Assembly (NCBI GenBank): GCA_011317545.1
Contig: WUJK01000004.1
Coordinates: 2,852,001 to 2,916,000, forward strand
Length of the DNA stretch: 64,000 bases
Direction of reading: 5' to 3'
DNA from: Coniella vitis
Taxonomy: Eukaryota; Ascomycota; Sordariomycetes; Diaporthales; Schizoparmaceae
The position numbers were made by a program, and so were the translations under genes. The notes under the pieces are model-generated. The model had not been told where the DNA came from, did not search any database, and saw nothing but the letters and a program-made list of their open reading frames with translations. Positions 34,265-47,000 of this stretch are shown in pieces (within the stretch, counting starts at the first letter, position 1; the number at the start of each line of letters is the position of its first letter).

Positions 34265-37200
34265 TTAGAGCCCCTCGTTCATAGGCCAATCATACCAATT
34301 CGAGTCCTGTGGGCCGTCGTCCAGCCCATCCGGCCACGATGTGCCTCTAGCCACGCCGCGGGCCATCTGCTCCTCCCGGCCATTTCTTCCTTGTTGTTTT
34401 GGACCAAACACAAAGCCATTGCCGCTGGTACTCGTGCTGACGCTGGCACTGGCGCTGCTGCTCGCTAAACTACTCGCAAGCGTTGAGCAAGGCGACGTTG
34501 TTGTCGTCATCATTGAGGAAGCAGCTTGAGAATCAATGCCGGCGTACGTGGCGTACAGGGCAGGAAATCCATCCTCGTGCGGCAGACTGCCAGTGTTGGA
34601 AGCAAAATTCATCCAGTTCTCCGTCTCGTAATCCTCGTGCTGGTCAAACGGGAGTGTTGGCCCTTCTTGGAATGCAGGGGGATAAGAAGCGTAGCCTCCA
34701 ACATTGAAACCGTGCGTTGCGGATTGAGAGGGTGTACAGGCATCGTGCCACCTGTCCAGCCTCTCATGCCCAATAGTGTTGGCATAGCAGGCATGGTCTG
34801 GGATTGTGTTCTGGCTGGGTGCCCGTTCTGACTGTTTCGTGGCAACTGGTTCTTGAACGTATCCAGTTGATTCTTTGGTAGATGAAATCTGGGCGCAAGG
34901 TGCCTGCCAGCTTTCGGGCAGCTTACCCACAGCTGGTTCGGTCTGTTTCAGGTTGGTGCTCGTTGCCAGTGACGGTTGGTGCACCATCTCCAGTGAAGAT
35001 CTGGACGAGGAGATGGCGGTGACATCTGTGTCCAAACTGGACTGATTCGTTGTTGTACCTGGACCACTCGGTTTCCTAAACTCCTCGAGCAACTTCAACT
35101 GGAGATCCCGCACAATATCAACAAGCTGTGCCTTGAGATGTTCCTCAATGGGGGCCATCTGCTGCTCGATACGCTTTTCAAGCTCCCGTCGGACTCTTTT
35201 GGGCAATTGTGCGCGCATAAAGGCCTCATACTGCGCCAGCTCCGATGGGCTGTCATTGCCCTTGCAGGAGTTGCTTTCTGTGGGCGGCGTCGGCAAATCA
35301 TAGTCTTTTCGAAGCAGTCTTGTTAGCTGCGAGCATTCCTACTATCCACGTTCGATTCCATCAACTTACAAGGACTTGGCACCTCTTGCTCCTCCGGAAA
35401 ACATATCCTCCAAACCTCTGCCCACTTCTCCGCCTCTGTGTTGTCTGAGCGCTTGCGGCTCCGTAGTCTTCGCTCCTGTGCCTGTCCTATGCCTTCCATG
35501 GCAGGCTGCGTCGATCTGGCGTTTTTCGCTGTGGATGCTTCGGTCATCTTTCGGCAGGGCGTGTCAGCAAGAGAATGTTGACGGAGAAGTTCTTCGCTAG
35601 CGAAGATCTCGTGGCACCGGAGACAGTGGATCGGTAGTGTGTGGCAGCGGTAGATGTGCTCTCTGGCTTTTGTGTTAGTGGTATTCGCCTCTGATAGCGA
35701 CGGGTACAGCATCAAGATTCCCGATAATCAGAAGCTGAAGTAATCTTGAAAGTCTGAAAACCTCGTATTGAGGATGGAACAGCGGCTTGAAGCGGCGAGT
35801 ATTGAACAACGGTTATGAAAGAAAACGAGGAAGGTGTTGGCGAAGAAATAATTTAGAGGCCTAGAATGCGCAAATTGGAAACCCGATAAACCAGAATAAT
35901 AAATTGGTCAAGCAAGATCAAGTCAATGATGAGAAAGCAGCAAAGCAAAATCAGAATCGTATGAATTAACACAGCAAAAAGAGTCGGGCTAAACAAGAGC
36001 CTGCGAAATTACAACACGGGGCACCAAAGAAAAGAATAAGAACAACATAACAATAATAACAGTAGGAATGAACCCATAAGAAAGGCACAGTGACAAAGTG
36101 GAAAATAGCAAAGAAAATAAAGACTCACTTCAATCGATGCACCGTCCTCCAGCCGGGCCCAACACACGACCGTTCCTCCTGGTACCGCTGTGGATTGTGC
36201 TTGAAGAACGGGCACGCGAGTCTCTTGTTGCTCGGCTCTCCGTCTCCAACCTTGGCCTTCTTCTGTCTCGGATGCTTGTCACCGTCATCTTCACCATCAT
36301 CATTGTCTTCATTTTGGCTCCAGTCCCCGTGTGGACGGTCACTGCACTGGCGGCTTGCCCGCCGCTTGCCATTGCGCTGTCCGTTGCCAGCGCCTTCTGA
36401 AGACAAGTCATGGTGACAGTCAGACTCGCTCACGTTTCCGTTAGCGGCGTCGGCGAGCGGGATGCCGATATCCATGTCATCGATACAAGATAAGATACGA
36501 CTGACAGTGGCTTCCCGTAGCGGAGGGGAAGAATCATAAACAGGCAATGAGTAGAAAACCTCCATGAGTCGATCCAAAATTGACGCTCGAGCCCGTGCTG
36601 TAAATGTTTGTGATGAACCCAAGCCGTTCTCGTCACCGGCGTCGCTGGGGCTCGAGTTCATCACCGCCGAATCAGTCGAGCTACTAATGGCGCTGCTGCC
36701 CGTATCTGAGCTCGTGGGCGAGGACGCTTCAATCTTTCCATCGAACGGGGTCGGCGACCGTGGTAGATTGAGAGAAGCCTCCGGAAGCCTCAGACAAGGA
36801 ACAGCAATCGAGGGCGGCTTCTTGGCCTCTTCGGCCACACTCGAAAATTTCATCTCGAGCAGTTGGAAACGCTCTCTAAGTTTCTTTCCTGGGGACGTTG
36901 TCGCAAATCTCATGAGTCAGCCAGCGCTGTCAAGAGTCTTTTGAAATTCAAAAGAAGACCGATCGAAGAGAAGAAGCAAAGGAAATGGGAATCTCACTGT
37001 AGTTCCGCTGTGCGATTCGATTTTGCACGCGTCTTCGCTCTGCTGCTGCTGCCTCCTCCTCTCTTAAGTGCATTGTTTTGAGGGTAGCGAGGTTGATTCT
37101 AGTCTCATCGCTCGCTTGAAATCCACCCGTCTTAGCAGGTTGACTCTTATGAGGTTCCAATGCGGCTGAAGTTTGTGTTTGTAAAGCCGGGGATAACATG

Positions 37201-37853
37201 GAATTGGCTTTGGCTGTATGTGTCGCCATCCACGGCACGATTGTTGGCGGCTCTATCTTCGCGTAATAGAAAGGCTCAGACGAGGACACCAAGGGAGAGA
37301 CTACGGTGATAGATGGACCATAAACCGCCTGCGTAAAGTGAGATTGAAAGGGAGGCGGGCGTCGAGTCTGAGCGGCGGTTCGATGCATCAGCACGCTAGG
37401 GGAACCGCGTGGCGACGTTGACGATGGCGATGACGATGACGATGACGATGGCCAGGGCAGTTGCGCGGATGGCTGCTTCCAGCTTTCGTTTCCCCTGCAG
37501 GCTCCAGCGGTACACAAAGAGTCGGTAGACCATGCAGCTCTCTTCAAGCCCGCCCGTGGACTACCAGCGATACCGAATGATAGTGCTCCTTCATTCACCC
37601 CACGACCGTCGTCGAGGCGACACTGCTCCATCAAGGACCGCGACAATATCGCGTCGGGATTCGCGGGCGCAGAGGACGACAAGAGACATTGTGTTCTTCT
37701 TCCTCTGGAAAGGTCTGCATTCGATGATGATGGGCCACGACCGGGGATGTTGATGGGCCGCGTCGTGGTGGGTTGTGGTTGGTGAGGTAGCTGCTGTTGG
37801 GTGTCGCCATAGCCATGGAGCGGAAATGAACGGCTGATTACTTCTGTTGCCAT
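34265..37853 (-). CDS. transcription factor combining a bZIP basic region and a fungal C2H2 module
   Basis: Four exons on the minus strand: 37853-36998, 36888-36129, 35662-35370, 35304-34265; 2949 nt, 982 aa in frame. Residues about 273-286 (RRRVQNRIAQRNYR) are a textbook bZIP basic region, split by the first intron and continued by KKLRERFQLLEMKF in exon 2; the zipper behind it is short. Residues about 510-575 form the fungal 'ACPFFKHNP...RSCVGPGWRTVHRLKEHIYRCH..PIHCLRC..F....LL.QH....C' zinc module, split by a 466-bp intron. A coiled-coil-prone segment (ELAQYEAFMRAQLPKRVRRELEKRIEQ) opens exon 4. A Ser-rich tail follows. Expected to be a nuclear DNA-binding regulator. Retention of the 466-bp intron would stop translation immediately after HRLK. 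ATG 37853 is the first methionine; the frame extends upstream without ATG. Confidence 0.85.
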
Positions 37854-38779
37854 GTTTGGGAAGCGTAAAGTGCGATATCCTCGATTCTCTGCTGGGCGCA
37901 AGTGATAAAGGCGGTAAGGCAGTGCTCACTGTTCACCGTTCCACCACGGAGTTGGATCCAAGTCAGATTGGAGGATGACTTGCTGTCGAGTACACTACTA
38001 TGTACACCAAACAACGATCAGAGTCTCGAGGTAAGCAGCACTCAAACGCGAAAGCAAGCTCCAAGGGGAGAAGAAAACAAAAAGCCATCGCTTCAAGACC
38101 AAGATGCGCCGGAGTCTCTCACCACCACCAGCCAGGCTTCTTATTATACATAAGCCCAAACAGTTCTCTAGGGCTGCGCCTGCTCTAGACTCTACTTGGC
38201 TTGTATATCCTGGTGGGGAGCATGCACGCATGCATGCGCCTGTTGTGCTGGCCAGCCATTCATCAAGCAGCACATGATTGGATCCTACGATGAACTTGGG
38301 AATGTAGCTTGGAGGCTCTGTTGGGGCTGCTGGGCTGCTGGGCTGGTTGATTGGACGAACGGGCGCGGGGACGGTCGGCAATGACTGACGGACTGGCTGA
38401 TCATGTGCATGGAAAGGGCCAAAAAGTCGAGCCAGTAAGTAAGCCAGAGGCAGGCTCCTAAAGCCCGTAAAGGCATTTTGCGCGTTTTCGCAAAAAGAGG
38501 CACACCGCTATACCATAGTGGCGTTGCAAGATGTTGAAATTGTTTACTACTGAAAAGCAAGAGAGAAAAGAGAAAAAAGAATAAACGGTGAAAAGGAGAG
38601 CGAAAGACGAGTCGAATATATGGGGGAAAAGACCGACCTTGTACGGAAACATAACAGACAGCTGGGAAATCCGCTCGTCTAAAGTCCCCTTTGGCAAACC
38701 TTTGCCAAGCGATCTTCTTAACAATCGATACTATGTACATGGTATTGTCGACAACCCGCATACGTGCGGTATAGTGCTC

Positions 38780-38828
<49 letters not shown>

Positions 38829-39310
38829 TTGACCAGGCTACCGTTCCATTCCTCTGCGAACCAGCTTCTTGGATGTCGCGTCTGATTTTGTAGGCCGTGT
38901 CGGCCGTACCACTGTATCTTTGTCATGAACCGCTTCACAGCAACACGCGTCACGGTAGAGATACCTTGTTGACCTTTTTTACAATTTCCTATCTTGTTGT
39001 TTTCCAGGTTGCTGGAGGCTTTTCTCTGCCTACTGTTCAACTCCATGCTCTGGAGAAGGGAAAGAAAGAAAAAAAGAAAGAAGAAAACAACCGGTTCGAA
39101 AACGCACGCGGCAAAGCGTTACATAGTATATACAATCGATTTATCACGCTATAAGGGGGGATGGGATCAACAGGAGTGAACCGGGAACCAGAAAAAGCAA
39201 AAATCCAACAAAAGAAAGGCCGCTATTGCCGCCCTGTCCTGCCCGTCTGTACTTTTGTTGTTACAGAGCCACGCAAAAAGACTTGTCACGCAATCCTCAT
39301 GCTCCCTCGA
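37854..39310. other. 1.5 kb spacer upstream of the transcription factor gene
   Basis: It contains three TACTATGTA-type 9-mers (37996, 38729, 39120), a 42-base poly-A and several GA-rich stretches. The open frame 38285-39046 (-) includes a poly-Phe readthrough of the poly-A and is not a gene. Confidence 0.6.
38781..38822. repeat. poly-A tract (42 A)
   Basis: A long uninterrupted A-run in the spacer between two minus-strand genes. No retroelement sequence or target-site duplication was seen beside it. Confidence 0.95.
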
Positions 39311-40572
39311 TTACCATCCACACTTTTCCCAGCTCGTTTCGTTCATCTGGTAATGCCACTCTGTCAAGTGGCCGAGCAAGTCGTCTTCTATACCGCGGTT
39401 CGCTTTGGCAAAGATCACCTCGTATGGATGCACATTCGACCCGAAATAATTGTTGGGGCTGAGATGATCAGACAGCGGGCCCAGTTTGTCGCAATACTCG
39501 GCAGGCGTATATGAGTGCACCGACGTCAGCATCACATCCACATCATAGCCTTGTGACCGGATGAGGCGTGCCATGCCAATCTCGCCGTGGACCTAGCGTG
39601 CGCTGTCAGTACGATGCCTCTCCTTGCAGAAAGCAGTCTCTCTTGTTGTCAATACGCCAGGGCAACAGCCGGACACTGGCGCCAGGAGCGTGAAGACGAG
39701 GGAAAACATCAACCTACCGCCTCTACATAGTCATTATAGCACACCGAATACCCAACGGGGATCTCTGCGCTGCCCCATGGTAGAGTATCGAGGGGCACGG
39801 AGTCTGCGTATCGTGGATTCAGCAGTATCTCCATCCCAACTCGGTCCGTAGCCAGGAGCATAGACTGCACATGGGGATTGGGTACACAGTGATAGGTGAG
39901 GCCAACAAGCTACCACTTCTTGTCAGTACCAAACATGATGTAGCGGGTTGACAAGTTTATCGTGACTGCTCATGATCCTCCTCCCTTTTTGGCTTGACGT
40001 CGACTTACCTTGACTTTGTCTGTCAGCTTGCTCAAGAAGGCATCCGACCAGCACTCGTCACTCCACACTGGCAGGAACGGCCCCCTCACACTGGCATTCA
40101 GCGTGATGAAGCGCTTGTATCTCTGCCACAGCCCATCCTTGGCCAGCACCTCTCCAAAGGCGCCAATGTCATAACAAGTGTTTTCTCTCTTGACCACTTT
40201 GACATTGGTGAGTCTGGTGGGCACGAGGTCGGAGGCGTTGGTCTCGCCGTTGAAAATGAAGATGAAGTCGGCTGCAGCGTGTAGACCTCGTTTCAAGAAG
40301 AACTTGAGGTTGTCTCGAGCGTTGTCCGATTCGGCGTATGCAAACAGTATCAATGGTCGGTCGCGCCCATTGGCAGGATCGAAGATGGCCTGATTTGTGT
40401 GCAGCTTCTGGGATGTGCGAACGGGATGGTAAGGGTCTTCGTCGAAAATCAACGTCTGGCTATACAGACTGCCCAGGACAGCCAGCACCAGCAGAGTCGA
40501 CACGATGATCGACCTCCACCGGGTATTGGGCGGCGCGATTGACGAGCCCGTGCCTTTGAGCTGGATGGCCAT
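39311..40572 (-). CDS. type II membrane protein, glycosyltransferase-like (RgpF-like features)
   Basis: Three exons: 40572-40009, 39909-39718, 39592-39311; 1038 nt, 345 aa in frame, all junctions in phase 0. Residues about 21-38 form one signal-anchor helix after a short N-terminus, giving a luminal C-terminal domain. That domain shows LILFAYAESDNARDNLKFFL, FIFIFNGETNASDL, RENTCYDIGAFGEVL, YKRFITLNASVRGPF, and a C-terminal SNVHPYEVIFAKANR. The 'N...YDIGAFGEVL...LNASVRGP' order recalls rhamnan-synthesis F (RgpF) and related sugar-transferase domains. The match is by eye, so Golgi/ER glycosyltransferase is a tentative reading. An in-frame ATG at 40773 would add 67 residues; I preferred 40572 because it places the anchor helix at the N-terminus. 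It is divergent from the dioxygenase gene. Confidence 0.75.
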
Positions 40573-41567
40573 AGTACTTGGTCCGACCGACAGTGTATCG
40601 ACAAGGAATATGGACAACGTAATGCCTGCAAATGGATTTGGGGAACTGTTACCACAAAGAAAAGTTTCTTGGGCACAGGATTCAACCCTCAGCAGCATCG
40701 ACAACCTCCTTTTTAAGACCGCTCGACCCATCGACAACAATGCTGGAGGAATGCGCCTTGTAGAAGCGCGCATACATCAGTGGGACGCGGCTTGACGCGC
40801 TGCGACGTGAGGCCATGCTACACAGTTACGCTTGAGACAATCGAGTCACTCAGTCGCCCCGCGATGTTGGAGCCGACTGAGGCCTGCATACCAATGGCCA
40901 AGGCCACAGCCCACAAGTCCAGGCATATACCATCGATTTCTGAGCGGAAGCGGGGCTGACATCCTGGAAAGTCGTTCTTGAGAGATCAAAACAAAAGAAA
41001 ATCCCATTTCGGGAGGTCGAAGTGCGGGTTGAGGCGCGAGCGCGGGAAATGCGTCGACCAGGAACGCGAATGCTCGAACAGCACCCCGCACCCGCGGCAA
41101 GAGGCTGGAACATCATGTCAGGTGGAAAAGAGGCAAACCCCCAAAAGAGAAACGTATACTATATATAATTGGAGCAGATTTTGGAAGAGAATGTATGACT
41201 GCCAGACGAGTACCACCGAGTATGCACCATAGAGTGACGACACGACGCGATGAGGCTCTTCAAGGATAACCCGGAGTAAATATCGGGTTCATGGGTGATG
41301 GCGCAATTCAAGACCGAGAACATCTCAGGCCATCGCCGCGATTCATGTCATGGCCAGTGGTGACATGACATTGTTGAAAGTCAAGCGCTTTCCCCAAACT
41401 TTGCTGCTGCTCTTGCATATCTCTACATTGCCGTCGCGGAAAACAAACTGCATTCTTGAGCATTTGTGTAAGTGACTTTCATCGTTCGCCTATTCGAAAC
41501 GTCCACAGTTGGGCACGTACATTTACTCAAATCGGTCACAGTACACTTGCACATAATACTCTTCTCG
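40573..41567. other. divergent promoter region
   Basis: About 1 kb between the minus-strand membrane protein and the plus-strand dioxygenase. TATATATAAT near 41159-41168 is far from either start. The open frame 40850-41116 (-) has no recognisable domain. No gene was seen. Confidence 0.55.
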
Positions 41568-42617
41568 ATGGGATCTTCAGGCGACTCGGCCTTTGCGGAC
41601 CTGGCACCGGCTGCGGTTGGTCACGTCCCAGCGCAGAAGAGGTTCGATATTGGCGGAGATACGGTTACCTTCCCGCTTGTCGTGACACCAGGCCTTGACG
41701 ATTCAGAGGTGCAGCACGCAGCCTCCATGCAGAGTACCGAGGCCGTGGCGGCTTGGATAACGCGCAACCAGCAGAAGCTTGTCCAACTTGCACAAACACA
41801 CGGTGCCATACTGCTCCGTGGATTCTGCCCGCCAATAGCAACAGCCGTCGACTTCGACACCGTTGGCAAGGCACTCGGACTCGCCGAGTTCCCTTATATC
41901 GGTGGAGCTGCACCGCGGTCCGTCATCACGGGCTCCGTTTTTACGGCCAACGAGTCTCCAGCAGACCAACTGATTCCTTTCCACCATGAGATGGCGCAGA
42001 GCAAGACACATCCAGGGACATTGCTCTTTTACTGCATGCAGCCACCCGACGAAGGTGGAGAAACGCCCATCGTCTTATCAAACTTGGTGTACGAGAGAAT
42101 GAAGGAAAGGTTTCCCGACTTTGTCCAGGAGCTGGAGGCAAAAGGAGTCAGATATGTACGGGTGTTGCCAAAAGAGAATGATCCCACCAGTGCAATTGGC
42201 AGAGGGTGGAAGTCAACGTTTGGTGTGGAGACACAGGAGGAGGCCGAACGCGTCAGCCGCGAGCTGGGTATGCAAGTACAGTGGTTGGATCAGGATCTTC
42301 TCAAGACAACGACCGCCATTATACCGGCTGTCAAGCAAGATCCTCGGACCGGCAAGACGTCCTGGTTCAATAGCATTGTCGCGGCCTTTACAGGATGGAC
42401 AGACGTACGCAACAATCCGCACAAGGCTGTCGTCTTTGGAGACGGCAGCTCTCTGGATGCAGATATCTTGGCCGCCTGTCAAGATATCATGAACGAATTG
42501 GCCGTGTCGTTTGTGTGGGAGCGCGGGGACATCTTGATAGTCGACAACTGGGTGACGCTGCACTCAAGAAAGTCATTCAAGGGCAAGAGGCTGATATACG
42601 CAAGTCTTTGGAAGTAG
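41568..42617 (+). CDS. TauD/TfdA-family Fe(II)/2-oxoglutarate dioxygenase
   Basis: Single exon, 349 aa, the usual length of the clavaminate-synthase-like TauD group. Members couple 2-oxoglutarate decarboxylation to hydroxylation or desaturation of small molecules. The metal triad is visible: His139 and Glu141 in PFHHEMAQ (HxE variant) and distal His332 in VDNWVTLHSRKSF; Arg341 nearby is placed to bind the 2-oxoglutarate carboxylate. LLRGF in the N-terminal third, and LLFYCMQPPDEGGETPIV after the first metal motif, also match the family. The substrate cannot be read; taurine specificity should not be assumed. ATG 41568 is the first in-frame ATG; upstream openness lacks one. No biosynthetic partner genes lie beside it. 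Confidence 0.9.
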   Translation: MGSSGDSAFADLAPAAVGHVPAQKRFDIGGDTVTFPLVVTPGLDDSEVQHAASMQSTEAVAAWITRNQQKLVQLAQTHGAILLRGFCPPIATAVDFDTVGKALGLAEFPYIGGAAPRSVITGSVFTANESPADQLIPFHHEMAQSKTHPGTLLFYCMQPPDEGGETPIVLSNLVYERMKERFPDFVQELEAKGVRYVRVLPKENDPTSAIGRGWKSTFGVETQEEAERVSRELGMQVQWLDQDLLKTTTAIIPAVKQDPRTGKTSWFNSIVAAFTGWTDVRNNPHKAVVFGDGSSLDADILAACQDIMNELAVSFVWERGDILIVDNWVTLHSRKSFKGKRLIYASLWK

Positions 42618-44005
42618 TGACACGAAGATAGCGACCTTGGAGAACAAGTCATAGAAGTCAGAAACGTCTCTGTCATTTGTTATTCGAGGGTCGGGAGATA
42701 CTGCACTTGGCCATGATTTTGCTCTACTCAAGCCATCGTCACCAGATATCAAGACGCGGCTTGCAGGCCCTTGGCCTTCCTTATCGTGTGTCGTGTAGCC
42801 GCAGTGTCTTTCGCTTCTTCTCATTCGCAGCTGGCCTTGTCTTTTCCGACCTTGACCTCGCCAGTTCAGATCTGGATCGTGACAGGGCAGGCTTGCACGG
42901 AGTGAGAGGAGGGAGAACCGACGATGGCTTGGGTGACGAGATGGACCAGGTTGTGAATCTGTAGCAAAAGTTGTCGATACGAGATGGACGCCAATCACGC
43001 GTTGTCGGGGAGTTTCAGTGTCCCGTCCACACTCTGGGATGGGCCCAAAAAGGACGACGGAACGATTCAAGGTTGTGGGAGAAAAGTCTAGCTTCAGTTT
43101 GGCAAGTCTACTGAACTAAAACTAAGACAAGGATGAAGGACAAGGCAGCCCCACGGAGGGCCCTCCATCCTCCTTCCTTCCTTCGTTGTCTTGTCCGATT
43201 CAAAAGTGGGTAGTAGGAGTCCCTCGCCACTTCCTGGAGTAAATACCAGGCATCAAAGCCTAAAGTTCCCGAGCACTTGCACACCAGATTCGACCAGCGC
43301 TCGACTTTGAAGGCGAGACCGCCTGGCCTGGCCTGGCCTGTATCGTCACCCTTGCTCTCTGGCCGGAAACGAGACGATATCGACCGCCCAGGTGACCTAG
43401 CGAATCAGTCTCGCTTCGCTTGATCGCAAGACGGTGGACTTCAGACGACAATCACGCTTGCAGCGAGCGCCAGTTCTCGACATCGTCCCCGTGAGGTGTA
43501 TGCAGCGCGTTATTGATCACACGACCAGTTTCGGGACACAAGGCTGACGACATTCTTCTGCTCAAAGATAGGAACTGGTCGGCATCGGCTAGGTGGTAGT
43601 GGACTCCGGTTAAACCGCAAAAGGATGAGGGGCATCGTGCAGTGAATCTGCGGGAGATGAACAACTGTATCTCGAGAAATGAGTCAGTCCCCTTGCATCG
43701 AACGCTTGTCAAAGATGGCTGGTGCTCCAGCGCTGTCCAGAGACAACGCATCAGCAACTACTCTGCACACAACCACCTCAGAGACACTGAGCCAGCCCGA
43801 GGAGATGGGCTCCTCAACAGATGTTACATTATGTGGTCAGCACATCATTGGGTGATGCTATCGTGTAATAGAAACAACTTCTCCGTGACGACGCCCCTCC
43901 TCACGACGTGACACGCCCGCCCGCCGCCCGCTGAAGATGCTCACCGGCGCTTGCTCAAACAAATGACGCAGAGAATTAGCGTAACAACCCTACAATTGGA
44001 AAAAG

Positions 44006-44028
44006 AAAAAAAAAAAAAAAAAAAAAAA
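44006..44028. repeat. poly-A tract
   Basis: An A-run of about 23 bases; similar runs lie at 45841-45853 and 45879-45904 in the same spacer. Confidence 0.9.
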
Positions 44029-47000
44029 GCAAGTCGGCCCAGCAAATGGTGGTCTGTGAATGCAAAGCCTGGCGCCGGCAGTGCCACTCACACTTTTCGC
44101 TCCCCTCCCCTTCGGGTTCGCACACCGAGTGAACGGACTGCTGTCGCCTGTGACATATCAAGTGGGTCATGTTGCCCAGCTGGCAGCTAGGACCATTCTG
44201 ATTCATTCCTTTTTGGTCAATATTGTGTGAGTGTAGGGTAGTAAGAAGGGCTCCATTTCCGGTTCCGTTCTTATGCGTATGTAAAAGTACATATCTGTCG
44301 GAAGGAGGAAAAGCACCCTCATGTCTTGGCAAGGAATCCGACTCGAAAAGGCAGACAAGATGATAGATAATCCAGGTCCACGTGAATATTTCATCTTGAA
44401 AGCTTACACGAACAGGAAGGCTGTTCTATCTATATGTACCTAAATGTCTTGTTTATATCAAGATGGGTTGTAATCTCCATGAGATGCAGCCTCAAGCGAT
44501 GTGGAGATTGCCGCATCAAAGTAAAATACCGGCTACTTCGATCAAGGAAACATGATAGCCACGCAGACAAAGCTTACAGTGTATAGCCTGTGGGTCATGA
44601 GCCGTTCGTTAGTTTTGGTAGCCATCCACGCTTCCGAGCTTGAGAGTCCACAGTTCCTTGACAGTCCCAGAACGATATTGGATCGTTCACAGCCTTTTCT
44701 CAGAGTTGTTGACGCGTCTAATGAGCGGACAGCAATTTCCGAAATCTCGGCGAGCCAGACTAGCAAACCTCAAGTATCATAGAAGTATCCAGCCTTGCTA
44801 CAGGACTCTAGAGAAGGGTTAAAGATGGGAACCTAGTAAATTGAGCCAGACGAAGTCAACATATGCTGGAGTGGACAGCGATGCCCCTCTACCACTGCGC
44901 ACACTCCATGTGACATTCATGTCTCTAACTCAGCCCAGGCTCAGCCACAAAGACTTGTATTCATAGTACTTTTGCTCCACCCACACCCACATATATATAC
45001 TATGTATATACACCTAAGTCTCATGATCAACAATGTCGCAAACTTGTGTGTATCATCGAACGGCCGCGGAAGAAGCAGTCTCTGCGCTTAGAAAACCGGC
45101 TGAGACTAGTGAGTGGCTATGGCAAGCAAAGACATAGAACGAGAGCCAAGAAACTGTAGGCACCTTCTACCCACGAGATGGCCCCGCTGTGATATTGCGA
45201 GATCTGAAATCCAACAGGTCTGGAGTCCCAATCAATTCTGGCCCATCAAAGGAGGGCAAATACACTACATGTTCAGTGACACGATTTTGTTGACGGCCCA
45301 AGCATATATCTGTTTTGGCTGTCCTAGTATTTCTCTTTCTTCTTGGCTCATCTGCGTTCTTTTGTTGTACAATATATATAGTATAAAAAAGGGGGGTCTT
45401 GAGGTGGGGGATTATAGGAAAAAGAGAAGAGAAAAAAAATTAACCGTCAAACCAAGCGAGGTTGGCAAGAAATGTATCGCCGACACTTAACTCCTCGTTT
45501 CCCCTGCCGATCCGGGCTTTCCACGTGCTGCCCCGTCAATCACGCCCAATTCGTTTCTGGCATTTCTAGCATCTCAGGTGGCTTGACCTTAGCTCAAGAA
45601 GTAGCAATCCTAAATTACCCAAAAACCCATCAAAATCTCCTACGAGGGCTCATTACGCTGGCTCTCGTGCGCGCTCACTCTCCACACCGCGGACTTGTCC
45701 CGCGTTGGACATGCATGGAAGTATATAGTTGAACAGGTTAACTTGGCAGAAACGGGAGAGGGTTTAATCCGCGAACGGGTTTCCGAAGCCGCGGAGAAGA
45801 CTGAAATGACTGGATAGGAAAGGAAGGGGGGGGAACGGAAAAAAAAAAAAAAAGAAAACGTCTGGAAGGAGAATGAGGAAAAAAAAAAAAAAAAAAAAAA
45901 AAAAGAGGGCGGAAAAGAAAAGACGTCACTGTGAATGAATGCTCCACAGACAGGGAGCAGGGACAGGGCTTGTATCAGAGTACTATGTACGGCAGCGCGG
46001 CTCCTTCTGCAGCGTGAACTACATAGTACTTGCAGTGCTGCGTCAGTGCGCCAATGGAAAAGTACTTACTGTGTACGTGCAAAGAACTTCTACCATGTGT
46101 AAGTTCCTGGGGGGATCTTAAGTATCTACAATGTCTCTAATAGCATGCACATTCTCGTTGCACTGGTAGGATATGTTGGAGAAGAGAGGACTGATCAAGA
46201 TGGCGAGTAGAAATAATTATCGAAAAGATTATCTGGGAATAGTAACAAATTCACCGCAGACGTACATTGAATCAAGTATATGAGAAAGGGAGTGGGTTGT
46301 GCAAGTACCCAACGGGCACGCTGCATCTTGCAGCGCGGTCCTATCTACCTAGTAAGTACTGCATAGTATGTACATAGTAGTACAAATTACAGTGGAAGTA
46401 GATATACCTGCTCGGCACGTGGCGTGCTGAAACCCACGCCCCTACAAGACCTGGCGCCCAAGAGGCAACGCGTTTTGACGACTCCAACGGTTTTGTGGAA
46501 GGCTTTTACCACTTCGGCAGCCTCTTTTGCTGTGGTGGAAACCCAGAACTCTATAATATGTCGTTGCGAAAACTTTGACTCGACATACTTGAATGTACGG
46601 GTGTTCGGTGGGAAATGCTTAGCACAAGTACTGCGATGTACCGCGCACCTAGTACCTAGCATGCATGTCAAACATGGCCCCGAAGGCGTACTGTAGTACA
46701 TAGCACACAGCACTGATGGACCAACCCCCTACTCCAGGTCCCTCTTGAGAACTGACGGGGAGCAACGGATTGGTGCGCTAGCCATGACTCGTTAAACCGC
46801 TGCAACGATTTCCAGGGGACTCTGTATACAGCACTTGACGAAATCAGACGACATGTCAATACTCTCTGTGCCCTTTCAGGCAAGTTATAGCAATAGACGT
46901 GGTCTTGAGCAAGCAGCAATTGGGCGCCTTTGCCTGGTGGAAAGACTCGAGAGGGAACTGTTTCCACTTGTCATTTGCAAGGAGGCGCGAGGCTGACCAT

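Noticed and set aside
38781..38822. Poly-A as the tail of a retroposed copy
   Set aside because: No retroelement or cDNA-like sequence precedes it and no target-site duplication was seen.
38285..39046. Minus-strand open frame with poly-Phe
   Set aside because: The core is a translation of the 42-base poly-A tract; the flanks have no domain.
42573..43070. Minus-strand open frame of 165 codons
   Set aside because: It overlaps the 3' end of the dioxygenase gene, has no domain signature and no supporting splice signals.
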